Positions 44,702 through 53,180 of a stretch of 64,000 nucleotides of DNA are shown here, piece by piece. The number at the start of each line of letters is the position of its first letter. Within the stretch, counting starts at the first letter, position 1. The stretch comes from Nostoc sp. ATCC 43529 (GTDB lineage: Bacteria; Cyanobacteriota; Cyanobacteriia; Cyanobacteriales; Nostocaceae). The stretch lies in contig LWTK01000056.1 of the NCBI GenBank assembly GCA_003326205.1, positions 1 through 64,000 on the forward strand. The letters are read 5' to 3'. A program made the translations under genes and the position numbers. The notes under the pieces are model-generated. The model did no database searches. It saw nothing but the letters and a program-made list of their open reading frames with translations, and was not told the origin of the DNA.

Positions 44702-45889
44702 TTACTCTGGCAGAGTCAATCCTTTTAATGGTTGAGAAATTTCTGTTTTTTCCAGATTTTTGCTCTGAATTAACACTCCAAAACCACCCAACCCAGTGGG
44801 ATCTAAAAGCTGATGTAGTGCTTCCCGTCGCTGTAGTAATTGTGAGAGGGGTTGCTTTTGATAGGAAATAGCAGCAATTCGTTCCCCTAATCCCAAAGCC
44901 ATCAAAAATAATCCTTGCTGGATAAAACCAACGTTTTTTAAACCGCAGCGATCGCCCCAACGTTCCAAAGCTGTAAAGTCAACATGGGCAGTGATATCTT
45001 GTTGTCCGATATTGATATAAGGGTTGTCATGGAAACGGTGTTGGTAATAGCACTGTAGCGTTCCTTGCGATCGCCTGGGATTATAGTAACGAGTAGCAGG
45101 GTAGCCATAATCAATTGTTAGCACATAGCCGCGCTGCAAGCGGTCTGCTACTATACTCAACCAGGAAAGAGCAGCTAAATTAATTTCACTGCGGTAACCA
45201 TCTGGGTATGCACCTGAGGTTAAATCGATTCCCACTAAGTCGAAATACTCGGCTAATTGGGGCGTGGAAGGTTCTGCTGTGACTTCGATAAATGATGGGC
45301 ATGGGGCATTGGTTTCTTTCTCATCCCTATCTGTTGTCAGATAAATTTCTCGCAGTTCCCCGCTTTCGAGGGTGAATTGATGGACTGGGAAAGCATCGAT
45401 TAATTCATTAGAAAAAAAACAACCAGCGATCGCATTTGATGGGATATCCTCTAGATTGCACCAACGCACAGGCAAATCTTGTAAGCGTTGTTGTTGTTCT
45501 TGCCTTAAAGTTGGCGACTTTTCAACAATTACATACTCCAAAGCAGTAAAAAAATCCGGGTATTGTAGCTGGTAATACTTAAGGATATGTAATGCCAACA
45601 GTCCTTGACCTGCTCCCATTTCTACCAGAGAAAACGGCACAGGCCGCCCTAAAATTTCCCACATTTGCAAAAATTGTTCTGCAAGTAATTCGCCAAAGTC
45701 AGCGCTGAGGTTGGGAGAGGTGAAAAAATCACCACCTTGAAAGCCAATTTTCACAGCATCGCTGGAATAGTAACCGTGTTCGGGGTGATATAGCGCCATA
45801 TCCATGAATTCGGCGAAAGTAATTCGCTGTTGCGGACTGGTGGTAATATGATGAGCGATCGCTGCATACAGCAATGGATTGGAATTCAT
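44702..45889 (-). CDS. SAM-dependent methyltransferase, MidA/NDUFAF7 family
   Basis: 395 residues. The start IAHHITTSPQQRITFAEFMD, MALYHPEHGYYSS, the SAM site VEMGAGQGLLALHILKYY (about 89-106) and the following FFSNELIDAFPVHQF are those of the DUF185/MidA family. The mitochondrial member NDUFAF7 dimethylates an arginine of a complex I subunit during assembly. A similar role for the cyanobacterial NDH-1 complex is a reasonable inference only; ndhH is elsewhere in this window but not adjacent. The frame is complete. Confidence 0.92.
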   Translation of the reverse strand: MNSNPLLYAAIAHHITTSPQQRITFAEFMDMALYHPEHGYYSSDAVKIGFQGGDFFTSPNLSADFGELLAEQFLQMWEILGRPVPFSLVEMGAGQGLLALHILKYYQLQYPDFFTALEYVIVEKSPTLRQEQQQRLQDLPVRWCNLEDIPSNAIAGCFFSNELIDAFPVHQFTLESGELREIYLTTDRDEKETNAPCPSFIEVTAEPSTPQLAEYFDLVGIDLTSGAYPDGYRSEINLAALSWLSIVADRLQRGYVLTIDYGYPATRYYNPRRSQGTLQCYYQHRFHDNPYINIGQQDITAHVDFTALERWGDRCGLKNVGFIQQGLFLMALGLGERIAAISYQKQPLSQLLQRREALHQLLDPTGLGGFGVLIQSKNLEKTEISQPLKGLTLPE

Positions 45890-46166
45890 AGAATTTGAGG
45901 ATGAGATTGCGAATTAGTGGCCTATCGCATTAGTTATGAGGGTTTTAGAGAATAAACCGCAAAGTACGCAAAGAAAGAGAAAAAAGAAAAAAAGTTGAAA
46001 CGTTAATTCACTTGCAAAATTAATGGCACAACTAGGGCGTTGACACCCGCTGAGTAAATTTGTATCTTCAAAGTATATACGTTAGACAGGAACTGTTAAG
46101 AGCCTTTTGCTGCCAAATTTTGAACTTTAGGCGTGTGGATCTCTAACATAATATTTGGAGATAGCT

Positions 46167-46409
46167 ATGACAGCATTTATTGGTAAATGGGGAAACAGTT
46201 TAGCTATTCGGATTCCCAGATCGATAGCTGAACAAGCAGACATAACTGAAGGGACAGCTATAAATTTTAGTGTGGAAGGTAACAGTATTGTAATTACACC
46301 ACAAAAAAGAAAAAAATATACGCTTGATGAGTTGCTTGAAGGTATGACTTCTGATAAATTTCATCCTGAATTTGATATCGGCAATTCTGTGGGGAAAGAA
46401 GATTGGTAG
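46167..46409 (+). CDS. mazE: MazE-type antitoxin (AbrB/SpoVT fold)
   Basis: 80 residues from ATG 46167, preceded by GGAG. The swapped-hairpin DNA-binding domain is clear: MTAFIGKWGNSLAIRIPRSI then AEQADITEGTAINFSVEGNS. The C-terminal tail (TLDELLEGMTSDKFHPEFDI) is acidic and would wrap the toxin. MazE neutralises MazF and represses the operon as a complex. The stop codon overlaps the toxin start by 7 nt. Confidence 0.92.
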   Translation: MTAFIGKWGNSLAIRIPRSIAEQADITEGTAINFSVEGNSIVITPQKRKKYTLDELLEGMTSDKFHPEFDIGNSVGKEDW

Positions 46410-46846
46410 TTAATCCGTACTTTCCTGACAGAGGAGATATTGTCAAATTAGAGTTTGGAAATGCACAGCAGTTTACGGCTGATTCGATTCGGCGTGCATT
46501 TACCCTTCAAGCCTCAGGAATGTCATTCGATGAAATTGCTAGGACACTAAACAATGAACTACAACAACAAGGGCGGGAGCAAATTGGCTATCGCCCTGTT
46601 CTTGTTTTATCTCCAATTAAATACAATCGAATGGCATCTTTGGTTTTAGTTTGCCCCATAACTAGCAATCCAAAAGGGCTTAGTTTTGAAGTTCCTCTTC
46701 TTGAGGGAATGCAAACAAAAGGAGTTGTGTTGTCTGACCAAATTAAAACACTAGATTGGAGAGCTAGAAAGGTAAAATTTGTTGAAACTGTTGCACAAGA
46801 TTTAATAGAAGAAGTACAGGCAAAGCTCGAAACATTAATTTTCTAA
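46403..46846 (+). CDS. mazF: MazF/PemK-type endoribonuclease toxin with extra segment
   Basis: 147 residues; the only possible start is TTG 46403, inside the antitoxin end, so translation is coupled. MazF cuts mRNA at short sequences. The conserved YFPDRGDIVKLEF, GYRPVLVLSPIKYNRMASLV, PITSNPKGLSFEVPL and DQIKTLDWRARKVKF are all present. Between strands 1 and 2, residues 20-55 (FTADSIRRAFTLQASGMSFD and EIARTLNNELQQQ) form an insertion absent from ordinary MazF; it resembles a helix-turn-helix. In standard MazF this place is a short loop at the RNA- and MazE-binding face. Confidence 0.9.
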   Translation: MVVNPYFPDRGDIVKLEFGNAQQFTADSIRRAFTLQASGMSFDEIARTLNNELQQQGREQIGYRPVLVLSPIKYNRMASLVLVCPITSNPKGLSFEVPLLEGMQTKGVVLSDQIKTLDWRARKVKFVETVAQDLIEEVQAKLETLIF

Positions 46847-46869
46847 AACAATTTTAATAGCGATCGCTA

Positions 46870-47259
46870 CTATCCACTCACCAAGGAAACCAGCACGCCA
46901 TTGAGGTCGCGGACGCGGGCTATTGTCTGTCCCCAAGGTTGGGTTTTCGGGGGATCTAGTAGTTTTGCTCCTGCTCCTATGGCTTTCATGTAAGCGCCGC
47001 CAACATCAGGAGTGATGAATGAGATTTGGATTAATGTCGGCGGTTGTGTAGCGTCGTTGGGATGAAAGCCGCCAGGAAATAATTTCTGTGCTTCGGTAGT
47101 GGAGGAGAAAGCCAATGTGGTGTTTCCGGTTTCGATTTCAGCCCAGACAAAGTGTCCATGATCTTGGAGGGTGCGACGAACCAGACCAAATGCTTTTTCG
47201 TAAAACTCAACGGTCTTAACTACATCTTCTACCCAGATTACCGTGTAACCAAATTTCAC
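46870..47259 (-). CDS. VOC-family (glyoxalase/bleomycin resistance-like) protein
   Basis: 129 residues, one paired beta-alpha-beta-beta-beta unit. VIWVEDVVKTVEFYEKAFGL opens the fold, HFVWAEIETGNTTLAFSS holds a possible metal Glu, and the end (VRDLNGVLVSLVSG) is typical of proteins like YP_ or PhnB-type members. The substrate cannot be told. It ends 24 bp from mazF, in the opposite direction. Confidence 0.88.
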   Translation of the reverse strand: MKFGYTVIWVEDVVKTVEFYEKAFGLVRRTLQDHGHFVWAEIETGNTTLAFSSTTEAQKLFPGGFHPNDATQPPTLIQISFITPDVGGAYMKAIGAGAKLLDPPKTQPWGQTIARVRDLNGVLVSLVSG

Positions 47260-47341
47260 AGTTTTTTCTCCTTATTTAGAGAATCAGTGCTGGTGAATAT
47301 ATTTGCTACTTAAACTGTATGCCATTTGAATGCACAGTAGC

Positions 47342-47878
47342 TTAACTTTCGAGAATATTATGGTCTGCTGCTAGAGCTTGCGCTGCTGTTTGCATCATTT
47401 CCATATTTAATTGTGACCAATGATGAGGCCTTTGGCAGTGATGTGCTACTAACAATCCCCATAATCCTCTAGGTATCAAAATTGGTACAACTAGGTTGGC
47501 GCGAACTTGCATACTGCGGAGAAAATCTCGGTGACAAGACTCCATTGGCTCTAATTCAATATCAGCGATCGCTTTTATCCGTCCTGCCAAATATAAAGCA
47601 GCATACTCGTCATTAAAACAATTATCTGGCCCCGTGGAACCAAGTATTGAAAATTCTGGAGAACTCAAAGATTCAAAAGTTACCTGCCCTTGCCACTGAC
47701 CATAAAAATAATACAAAACAACGCGATCGACCTCAAGTAATTCTCTGAGTTGATTGGTTGTTTGCCGCACTAACTCATCGCGCTGTATCCTTATGACAAG
47801 GCGATTGAGCAATTTTTCTAAACCCTGTTCGCGGCGATCGCGGCGATGGTGAGATTCTGAGTTACGATGAATTTGCAC
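47342..47878 (-). CDS. Single GAF-domain protein, possible DXCF cyanobacteriochrome
   Basis: 178 residues: an N-terminal basic helix (1-30) and one GAF domain (about 33-170). The sequence has both thiols used by DXCF cyanobacteriochromes: Cys87 in the motif DNCF, and Cys115 followed by His116 in MESCHRDFLRSMQVRANLVV, which is the usual bilin-attachment site. VDRVVLYYFYGQWQGQVTFE and LWGLLVAHHCQRP fit that GAF type. No kinase, cyclase or other output domain is attached. Bilin binding is inferred; many related GAF domains lack the Cys. Monocistronic. Confidence 0.85.
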   Translation of the reverse strand: MQIHRNSESHHRRDRREQGLEKLLNRLVIRIQRDELVRQTTNQLRELLEVDRVVLYYFYGQWQGQVTFESLSSPEFSILGSTGPDNCFNDEYAALYLAGRIKAIADIELEPMESCHRDFLRSMQVRANLVVPILIPRGLWGLLVAHHCQRPHHWSQLNMEMMQTAAQALAADHNILES

Positions 47879-48065
47879 GGCTTTAAAATTACGACTAAGT
47901 AAATACTGTCGAATTTATATAGTAATTTATTAGACCTTATTTAAATACCTTGTTGCATTTATAGCAGCAATTCAATTTTACCAGAACCCAATACTAGTAA
48001 ACCTCTTCTGTGAATTTAAAAGAAATTCTTAAGAAGTTGCAATTTCACAGATTAGATCCCCTCTT

Positions 48066-48100
48066 TAGATCCCCGACTTCTCAAAGAAGTCGGGGATCTA
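48066..48100. repeat. 16-bp perfect inverted repeat
   Basis: TAGATCCCCGACTTCT (48066-48081) and AGAAGTCGGGGATCTA (48085-48100) with a 3-nt loop. It lies between two minus-strand genes and could stop transcription, but no T-run follows; such GATCCCCGACTTCT hairpins are a known interspersed type in Nostocales. Confidence 0.75.
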
Positions 48101-48324
48101 GACACCATTCATCGAATAATAAGTTAGTTTGTATTCCTAGTTACAGAAAATTATCAATTTAGTTAAAAACCTTCATGTTCCATCGATTTATAACCGCCAG
48201 CGATGTCAATACAGTTCACATAACACCAAAACACTTGTAGAGACGGCGATTTATCGCGTCTGGTAAAACCCAAAATTTTTTACCAGTAGTCCTTAACCCA
48301 AGGGTATTACCAGCTATCTTTGCT

Positions 48325-51300
48325 TTAATGAGTTAATGCAACTTTTTGTGATTCTCCAAACATTGGGGCAAAGTTACGGTAAGCTTCTAATGCTGCTTCT
48401 TTAACGATTGCATTCACAATGGGAAATGTTGTAAGGATGTAGCTAAATTCATCTTCGGTTAAACCGTAAAGGTGTGCTACCATTCCATCGAGTTCGGCGC
48501 GGAGTTTGGCGCGTTCTGTTTCGTCGGTAACGCCTTGTTGATGGGAAACTAAACCGACTTCTTGCGCGAGTTCGTCAAATTCTGGTGTGGTGCAGATGAG
48601 TTTGGCGGCGCGTTGTACAATATCGTTGAAGTAGCGATCGTTTTTTGTTAAACGTGGGACTCTAAGAGCATACATAAAATGCATATCACAATGTGCTGTA
48701 ATTCTTCGGCGAATTTCTGAGTCAAGCACAAACGAATTGAATATCGCCGTAATAAATAAAGTGATATCGTATGGCAGTAAATTTTTAACGCTTTGGGCTG
48801 TATCTGCACAGAATCTATTTGGTGGAAGCACACAAGCAATTAAACTACGTTCATCCGTATTACGTGCTATCCTTCTATGAACTATGCGGTAGTCTTGATA
48901 AGCAAGTTTTTGACCATCGTCTTTTGCTCGTCCCAAAATTTTTGCTCGCCCTTCATTAGGATTTATCCAATACTTAGGAAGTGCAAAATTATGTTTAAAT
49001 TGATGAAACATATTGCCTTGTACTAAAGGAAATAAATCATCATTTCTTTGGTTGATGAACAAATGGCTTGCATTTGTCATATCAAATTCACGAGCGAAAC
49101 ATAAGTTCCAGGGTTCTAAGTTTTCACTTAATGCCGGAAACTTAGCTATTTTTTCAGCTATACGAATATCTACTTGATTCTTAAATTCCATGACAGATAG
49201 TGAATCAGGTGATAGTTGACGTACCATATCAACGTTAATTTGCAAGCTATCATCGCCAGGAAACCTTTGAAGTTCCTGTACATTATGGCGCATAAATGTA
49301 GATGGAAATTCTGTTGTTATACTCCCTTTAACAAAAGTAAGAACAACTATTTTAAAACTGCGATGAACCCCTTCAAAGATTTCCTTACGATTCTCAAGAC
49401 AGAATAAACCAGTCACTTTAGTTTGACTAAACAACATCTCGCGCAATTGCTTAGTCCCTAAATCAGTATAAATTCCACTAGGAATTACAATTCCACACTC
49501 ACCGCCTGAACGCAGAAGATTAAAACATTGTTCAGTAAACAGTTTATAGAGATTAATATCCGTACCTGCTTTTTTACCGTTCACAATAGAAATCTGATTT
49601 TTATACTGTTCAGATGAACGATAATAAGCGCTGACATAAGGATATTGGCTTTGGTATTTTAACCAAGTACTTGCAATTATGGGATTTTGTAAAAGTTTAC
49701 TCTGTTCTTTCTCAAAATCCTTAATATCCATTTTGTTCTTCGTCACCAGTTCATTATGCTGTGCAAAGAACTCCTTAGCTTGTGGCTTAAATATTTCCCA
49801 AGGTGGATTAGTAATAATCGCATCAAAACCGCCGCGTTCTAAAACCTTATCAAAATGATAACCCCAGTGAAACGGCTTCAAAGCTGCAATATCCTCAACC
49901 TTCAAAACACGCTTTTGTGATTTTCCAGTTAACTGAACTTCCTCATACTTGATACCCAAACGCTTACTAAACTCATCCAACAGCAAAAGATTTAACTTTT
50001 CTTGCGATTTTTTGTTGAGTTGTTCAATATTTTTGCGGATGTGTATCAATCGAGTATCTTGAGGTGTATCTGTATCTGGTAATGCTTTAGGTAAAAAAGC
50101 GTGTTTTTTGTACAAATCAACAGACTTATTCTTTTCTTCGAGAATTTTCTTATAATTATCTGCGGCTAAAGACTGTAATAGATTTCCTTGTAGTGAATTT
50201 CCCACTGCATCAAAAGCTGTTTCATCTACCCGAATTAAACCAATTAACGAATTACCAGCCATAATATTAAAATCAATATTAGGCAATGGTTCTAACTCTT
50301 CAACATCATGAGCAGAAGAAACCAAAGCTAAGAAAAAGCGCAATTTCGCAATTTCCGTTGCTTCCTCCATGATGTCTATACCATAGAGATTATCAGAAAC
50401 AATCCGCTTTTTGATAAAATAAGGTAGTGATGGATGGGAACTTTCTATATTTTCAAGTTTCTCCTTGAGAGTAGCATCTCCCATCAACTTAATTGTCCCA
50501 AACACCGCACTATAAACTTGGATTAGCGTCTTCATCGCCGCCACAAGAAAAGCACCAGAACCGCAAGCTGGGTCAAGGATTGATAAATTAGGAAGAATAT
50601 CTTCCATTAGTAGACGACAAACATTTGTATCCAGTTTAATGATAAGTTCATTGATATCCTCAAATCGCTTATACCGATTGGATAGCGCATCATTTACGCG
50701 GTCTACAATTAACTTGTGGATAGTTCGATCGCAGAGATATTCTGTAATTTGCGGTCTAGTATAATAGGCTCCAAAAGCCTTTTGATTAATATATTTTTCA
50801 AAAATATATCCTAAAACATCAGGGTTTATCTCGTCGTCTTTACCTTCCGGCGTATCATCCAGATTCCAAGAATAACGCGCAAATAAATCTAGAACTTGCT
50901 CAAACGCCTCATCAACTATAGATATATCATATTTATCTTCAATATGATGCTTGAGAAATAGTCCGCCATTCAGGTATTTAACCTTTCCTACCAATTCTTG
51001 TACAGATAAATCGCGTTCAATCTCAGGTTTAGCGAAGCTTTCAAAAAACAAAGCCTTGAGAAATTCGTCATAAAAATGATTTTCAGCTTTTTGTTTGCTT
51101 TGTTCTAGCTTGTTTTGCAGATAATTTAAATCTTTATTATCAATAAAACCCTTACGTTGGAGAAAATAAACAAACATCAGACGATTAAGAATTACCGATG
51201 TGTACCAACGTCTATCTGTCTCGTTATCAACTCCTTTAACAAACAGCAAAAACTTCTGGTGTTGTTCTTGAAATTCCTTGTAAAACTTCTTAGTTACTGG

Positions 51301-51789
51301 CTCAACATCAAACCCGCGTTGTAATTTATAAGCAATTTCGACAACCGTCGGTTCACCATGTTCTAATTCAGTAATATCAATAACTAAAGAACCAAGTTTG
51401 CTTAAAAATAAGTCTCCTGGTTGACCTTTCACATATAAATGGTCGCGAACGTAGCTTTTACCTCCTTCTCGCTTCACCCAATACCAAAGACTACGCGTGC
51501 GTTCTTCAGTAATAAAAATTAGGAGATTTTCATTGATGAGTTTAGTAACTTCTTGATGAATAGCATTTCTAACTTTCGCCTCTGGTATATTCCCATCTGC
51601 TGCGGTGACTTCAAAGATTGCAACGCCTGAAAGTTCAGCAATCTTTTGGTATCGATACGTGTTATTCTCAAGTTTTAAACTTACAGGTTTTTGTCTGGAA
51701 GGTTTAGACCAACCTAATTCTTCTATAAATAAATCGCTGAATTGAAAGTTATTGAGTAAATCGCGAGTTCGTTGAAAATTCAGAGACAT
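48325..51789 (-). CDS. Eco57I-type DNA adenine methylase (restriction or defence)
   Basis: 1154 residues. Motif I DPACGSGAFLVA (406-417) and motif IV NPPW (661-664) mark an N6-adenine methyltransferase of the Eco57I class, as in type IIG enzymes and PglX of BREX. The 400-residue N-terminal part (VAIFEVTAADGNIPE near 57-71) recalls the domain before the methylase in such enzymes, but no PD-(D/E)XK triad is visible. The C-terminal 450 residues would be the target-recognition part (NMFHQFKHNFALPKYWINPN). It is downstream of Uma2 and the PLD-helicase on the same strand. It may protect self DNA for the helicase partner; this is inference. Confidence 0.9.
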   Translation of the reverse strand: MSLNFQRTRDLLNNFQFSDLFIEELGWSKPSRQKPVSLKLENNTYRYQKIAELSGVAIFEVTAADGNIPEAKVRNAIHQEVTKLINENLLIFITEERTRSLWYWVKREGGKSYVRDHLYVKGQPGDLFLSKLGSLVIDITELEHGEPTVVEIAYKLQRGFDVEPVTKKFYKEFQEQHQKFLLFVKGVDNETDRRWYTSVILNRLMFVYFLQRKGFIDNKDLNYLQNKLEQSKQKAENHFYDEFLKALFFESFAKPEIERDLSVQELVGKVKYLNGGLFLKHHIEDKYDISIVDEAFEQVLDLFARYSWNLDDTPEGKDDEINPDVLGYIFEKYINQKAFGAYYTRPQITEYLCDRTIHKLIVDRVNDALSNRYKRFEDINELIIKLDTNVCRLLMEDILPNLSILDPACGSGAFLVAAMKTLIQVYSAVFGTIKLMGDATLKEKLENIESSHPSLPYFIKKRIVSDNLYGIDIMEEATEIAKLRFFLALVSSAHDVEELEPLPNIDFNIMAGNSLIGLIRVDETAFDAVGNSLQGNLLQSLAADNYKKILEEKNKSVDLYKKHAFLPKALPDTDTPQDTRLIHIRKNIEQLNKKSQEKLNLLLLDEFSKRLGIKYEEVQLTGKSQKRVLKVEDIAALKPFHWGYHFDKVLERGGFDAIITNPPWEIFKPQAKEFFAQHNELVTKNKMDIKDFEKEQSKLLQNPIIASTWLKYQSQYPYVSAYYRSSEQYKNQISIVNGKKAGTDINLYKLFTEQCFNLLRSGGECGIVIPSGIYTDLGTKQLREMLFSQTKVTGLFCLENRKEIFEGVHRSFKIVVLTFVKGSITTEFPSTFMRHNVQELQRFPGDDSLQINVDMVRQLSPDSLSVMEFKNQVDIRIAEKIAKFPALSENLEPWNLCFAREFDMTNASHLFINQRNDDLFPLVQGNMFHQFKHNFALPKYWINPNEGRAKILGRAKDDGQKLAYQDYRIVHRRIARNTDERSLIACVLPPNRFCADTAQSVKNLLPYDITLFITAIFNSFVLDSEIRRRITAHCDMHFMYALRVPRLTKNDRYFNDIVQRAAKLICTTPEFDELAQEVGLVSHQQGVTDETERAKLRAELDGMVAHLYGLTEDEFSYILTTFPIVNAIVKEAALEAYRNFAPMFGESQKVALTH

Positions 51790-52193
51790 AATTTACCATG
51801 CTTGGAAAATAAAAACAAGACATGGTAATTTTGCCATTCAGAAAATAAATAAATCTGTGGCTCTAAAAATTAAGTCTGCGCTGGCGGACTTAAAGAAACT
51901 CTTTTTATAGAAGTTAAATTTTAACCATGCTTTTGATACTTTATAAATCCTTTACCCTTACTTACGGTTCAGAGATATTACTGAAAAGTTTTCGATATCC
52001 CTTAGCCTTACCTTTATTTGTATAGGCGTAATTTTTTAATCATCAGATATATTTGCCGATTACTTTCAGGACTTACGCACAGGCTACGGAAATCGAACCA
52101 CAGAGGCGCAGAGGTCACGGAGAAATAAGAGTTTGAGAGTTTTTTTGCGTAAGTCCTAACTTTATAAAAATACTGAAATGCTTAATTAAAATA
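51790..52193. other. Intergenic region upstream of the methylase
   Basis: AT-rich leader of the methylase gene with a small hairpin AAGTCTGC/GCGGACTT at 51871-51890 and a copy of the CGCAGAGG-type repeat near 52096-52130. No gene. Confidence 0.4.
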
Positions 52194-52315
52194 AGCTTTT
52201 ACTTACTCAAAAGGAGCTTTTAATTACTCATTTTGGTGTTTTCCGCAAGCAAAAGCAGCTTTTACTTACTCATTTTGGTGTTTTCCGTAAATAAAAGCAG
52301 CTTTTACTTACTCAA
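52194..52315. repeat. 42-bp tandem repeat
   Basis: Units begin with AGCTTTTACTTACTCATTTT and continue GGTGTTTTCCG; full units start at 52215 and 52257, partial ones at 52194 and 52299, period 42 bp. Two units is too few, and there are no spacers, so not a CRISPR. It lies in the gap between Uma2 and the methylase. Confidence 0.85.
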
Positions 52316-52457
52316 ACCCCAGTTTGTTTTTAATTTAAGTGCTTTCCACAAGCTCCCAAAGACGCGATAAATCGCCGTCTTTACCGTAGGGGCGCACAGC
52401 TGTGCGCCCCTACCCGTGTACTTCATTTACCTGAAAAACGCTGTATATATTGATTTA

Positions 52458-53018
52458 CTATTTAACCTTTAACCAACTAAATATATCTGCTGGCGCAATT
52501 TGCCAATCTGCTAATTCATCAAGAACAGTAAAATTATCATTATTATATTTTACTTCTGGCAAGTTATTAGGTTGAAATACCATTACCGATTTATCGTTAG
52601 AGTCAATAAACCAACCTAATTTTGTCCCATGATTAATACAGAAAATAATTTTATCAATTACACGGTTAGGAAATTGGTCACGTGATAAAATTTCAATTAT
52701 CCAATCTGGATAAGTTTCAAATTTATTGGCAATTTCTCCAGATTCATCAACAACAAGACGCGACCACTCAAATACAGCAATATCTGGAACTAAAGAACGT
52801 CCCCCAAATGTGCAGCGTAATTCAGTTAATGCTAAAGCCTTTTGCTCAGGTTCGCTTACCTGATTAATCTCGGTTGATAAACGAGTTTGGATTCTGCTAT
52901 GTTTTCCCTGCGGCATTGGTTTTTGGTAGATATTTGCATCAATATATTCGCTAGCTGGTTTGGTTTCTGGTAATTGCAGAAATTCTGTTAAAGAAAGATT
53001 AGATGATAATATAACCAT
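52458..53018 (-). CDS. Uma2-family PD-(D/E)XK nuclease-like protein
   Basis: 186 residues, the only complete Uma2 in the window. LTEFLQLPETKPASEYIDAN opens the protein; the likely nuclease core is LVPDIAVFEWSR (Asp), DWIIEILSRDQ (Glu) and the following Lys in VIDKIIFCINHGTKLGWFID. The family resembles restriction endonucleases by fold, but its role in cyanobacteria is unknown. It sits between the PLD-helicase and the methylase, on the same strand, so it may serve as their nuclease or may be an unrelated insertion. Catalytic residues look intact. Confidence 0.88.
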   Translation of the reverse strand: MVILSSNLSLTEFLQLPETKPASEYIDANIYQKPMPQGKHSRIQTRLSTEINQVSEPEQKALALTELRCTFGGRSLVPDIAVFEWSRLVVDESGEIANKFETYPDWIIEILSRDQFPNRVIDKIIFCINHGTKLGWFIDSNDKSVMVFQPNNLPEVKYNNDNFTVLDELADWQIAPADIFSWLKVK

Positions 53019-53084
53019 AAAAAATACTCCTAAAATAGTTAAATTATATCTTTAAACCTTTATAGGGTGTGTTGCGGATAACAA

Positions 53085-53149
53085 AGACGCGATAAATCGC
53101 CGTCTCTACAAAGGAGTGATTATTGTAGAGACGGCGATTCATCGCGTCT
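53085..53149. repeat. 27-bp inverted repeat
   Basis: Arms 53085-53111 (AGACGCGATAAATCGCCGTC and so on) and 53123-53149 pair with one mismatch. Single arms recur near 48240, 52361 and 61636. It lies between the PLD-helicase stop and the Uma2 start... in fact upstream of Uma2 on the minus strand, where it could modulate its expression. Confidence 0.7.
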
Positions 53150-53180
53150 CTTGCCTTAATTAAAAATTACAAATTACGAA

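Noticed and set aside
52194..52315. CRISPR array
   Set aside because: Only two full units, whole 42-bp unit repeated, no spacers.
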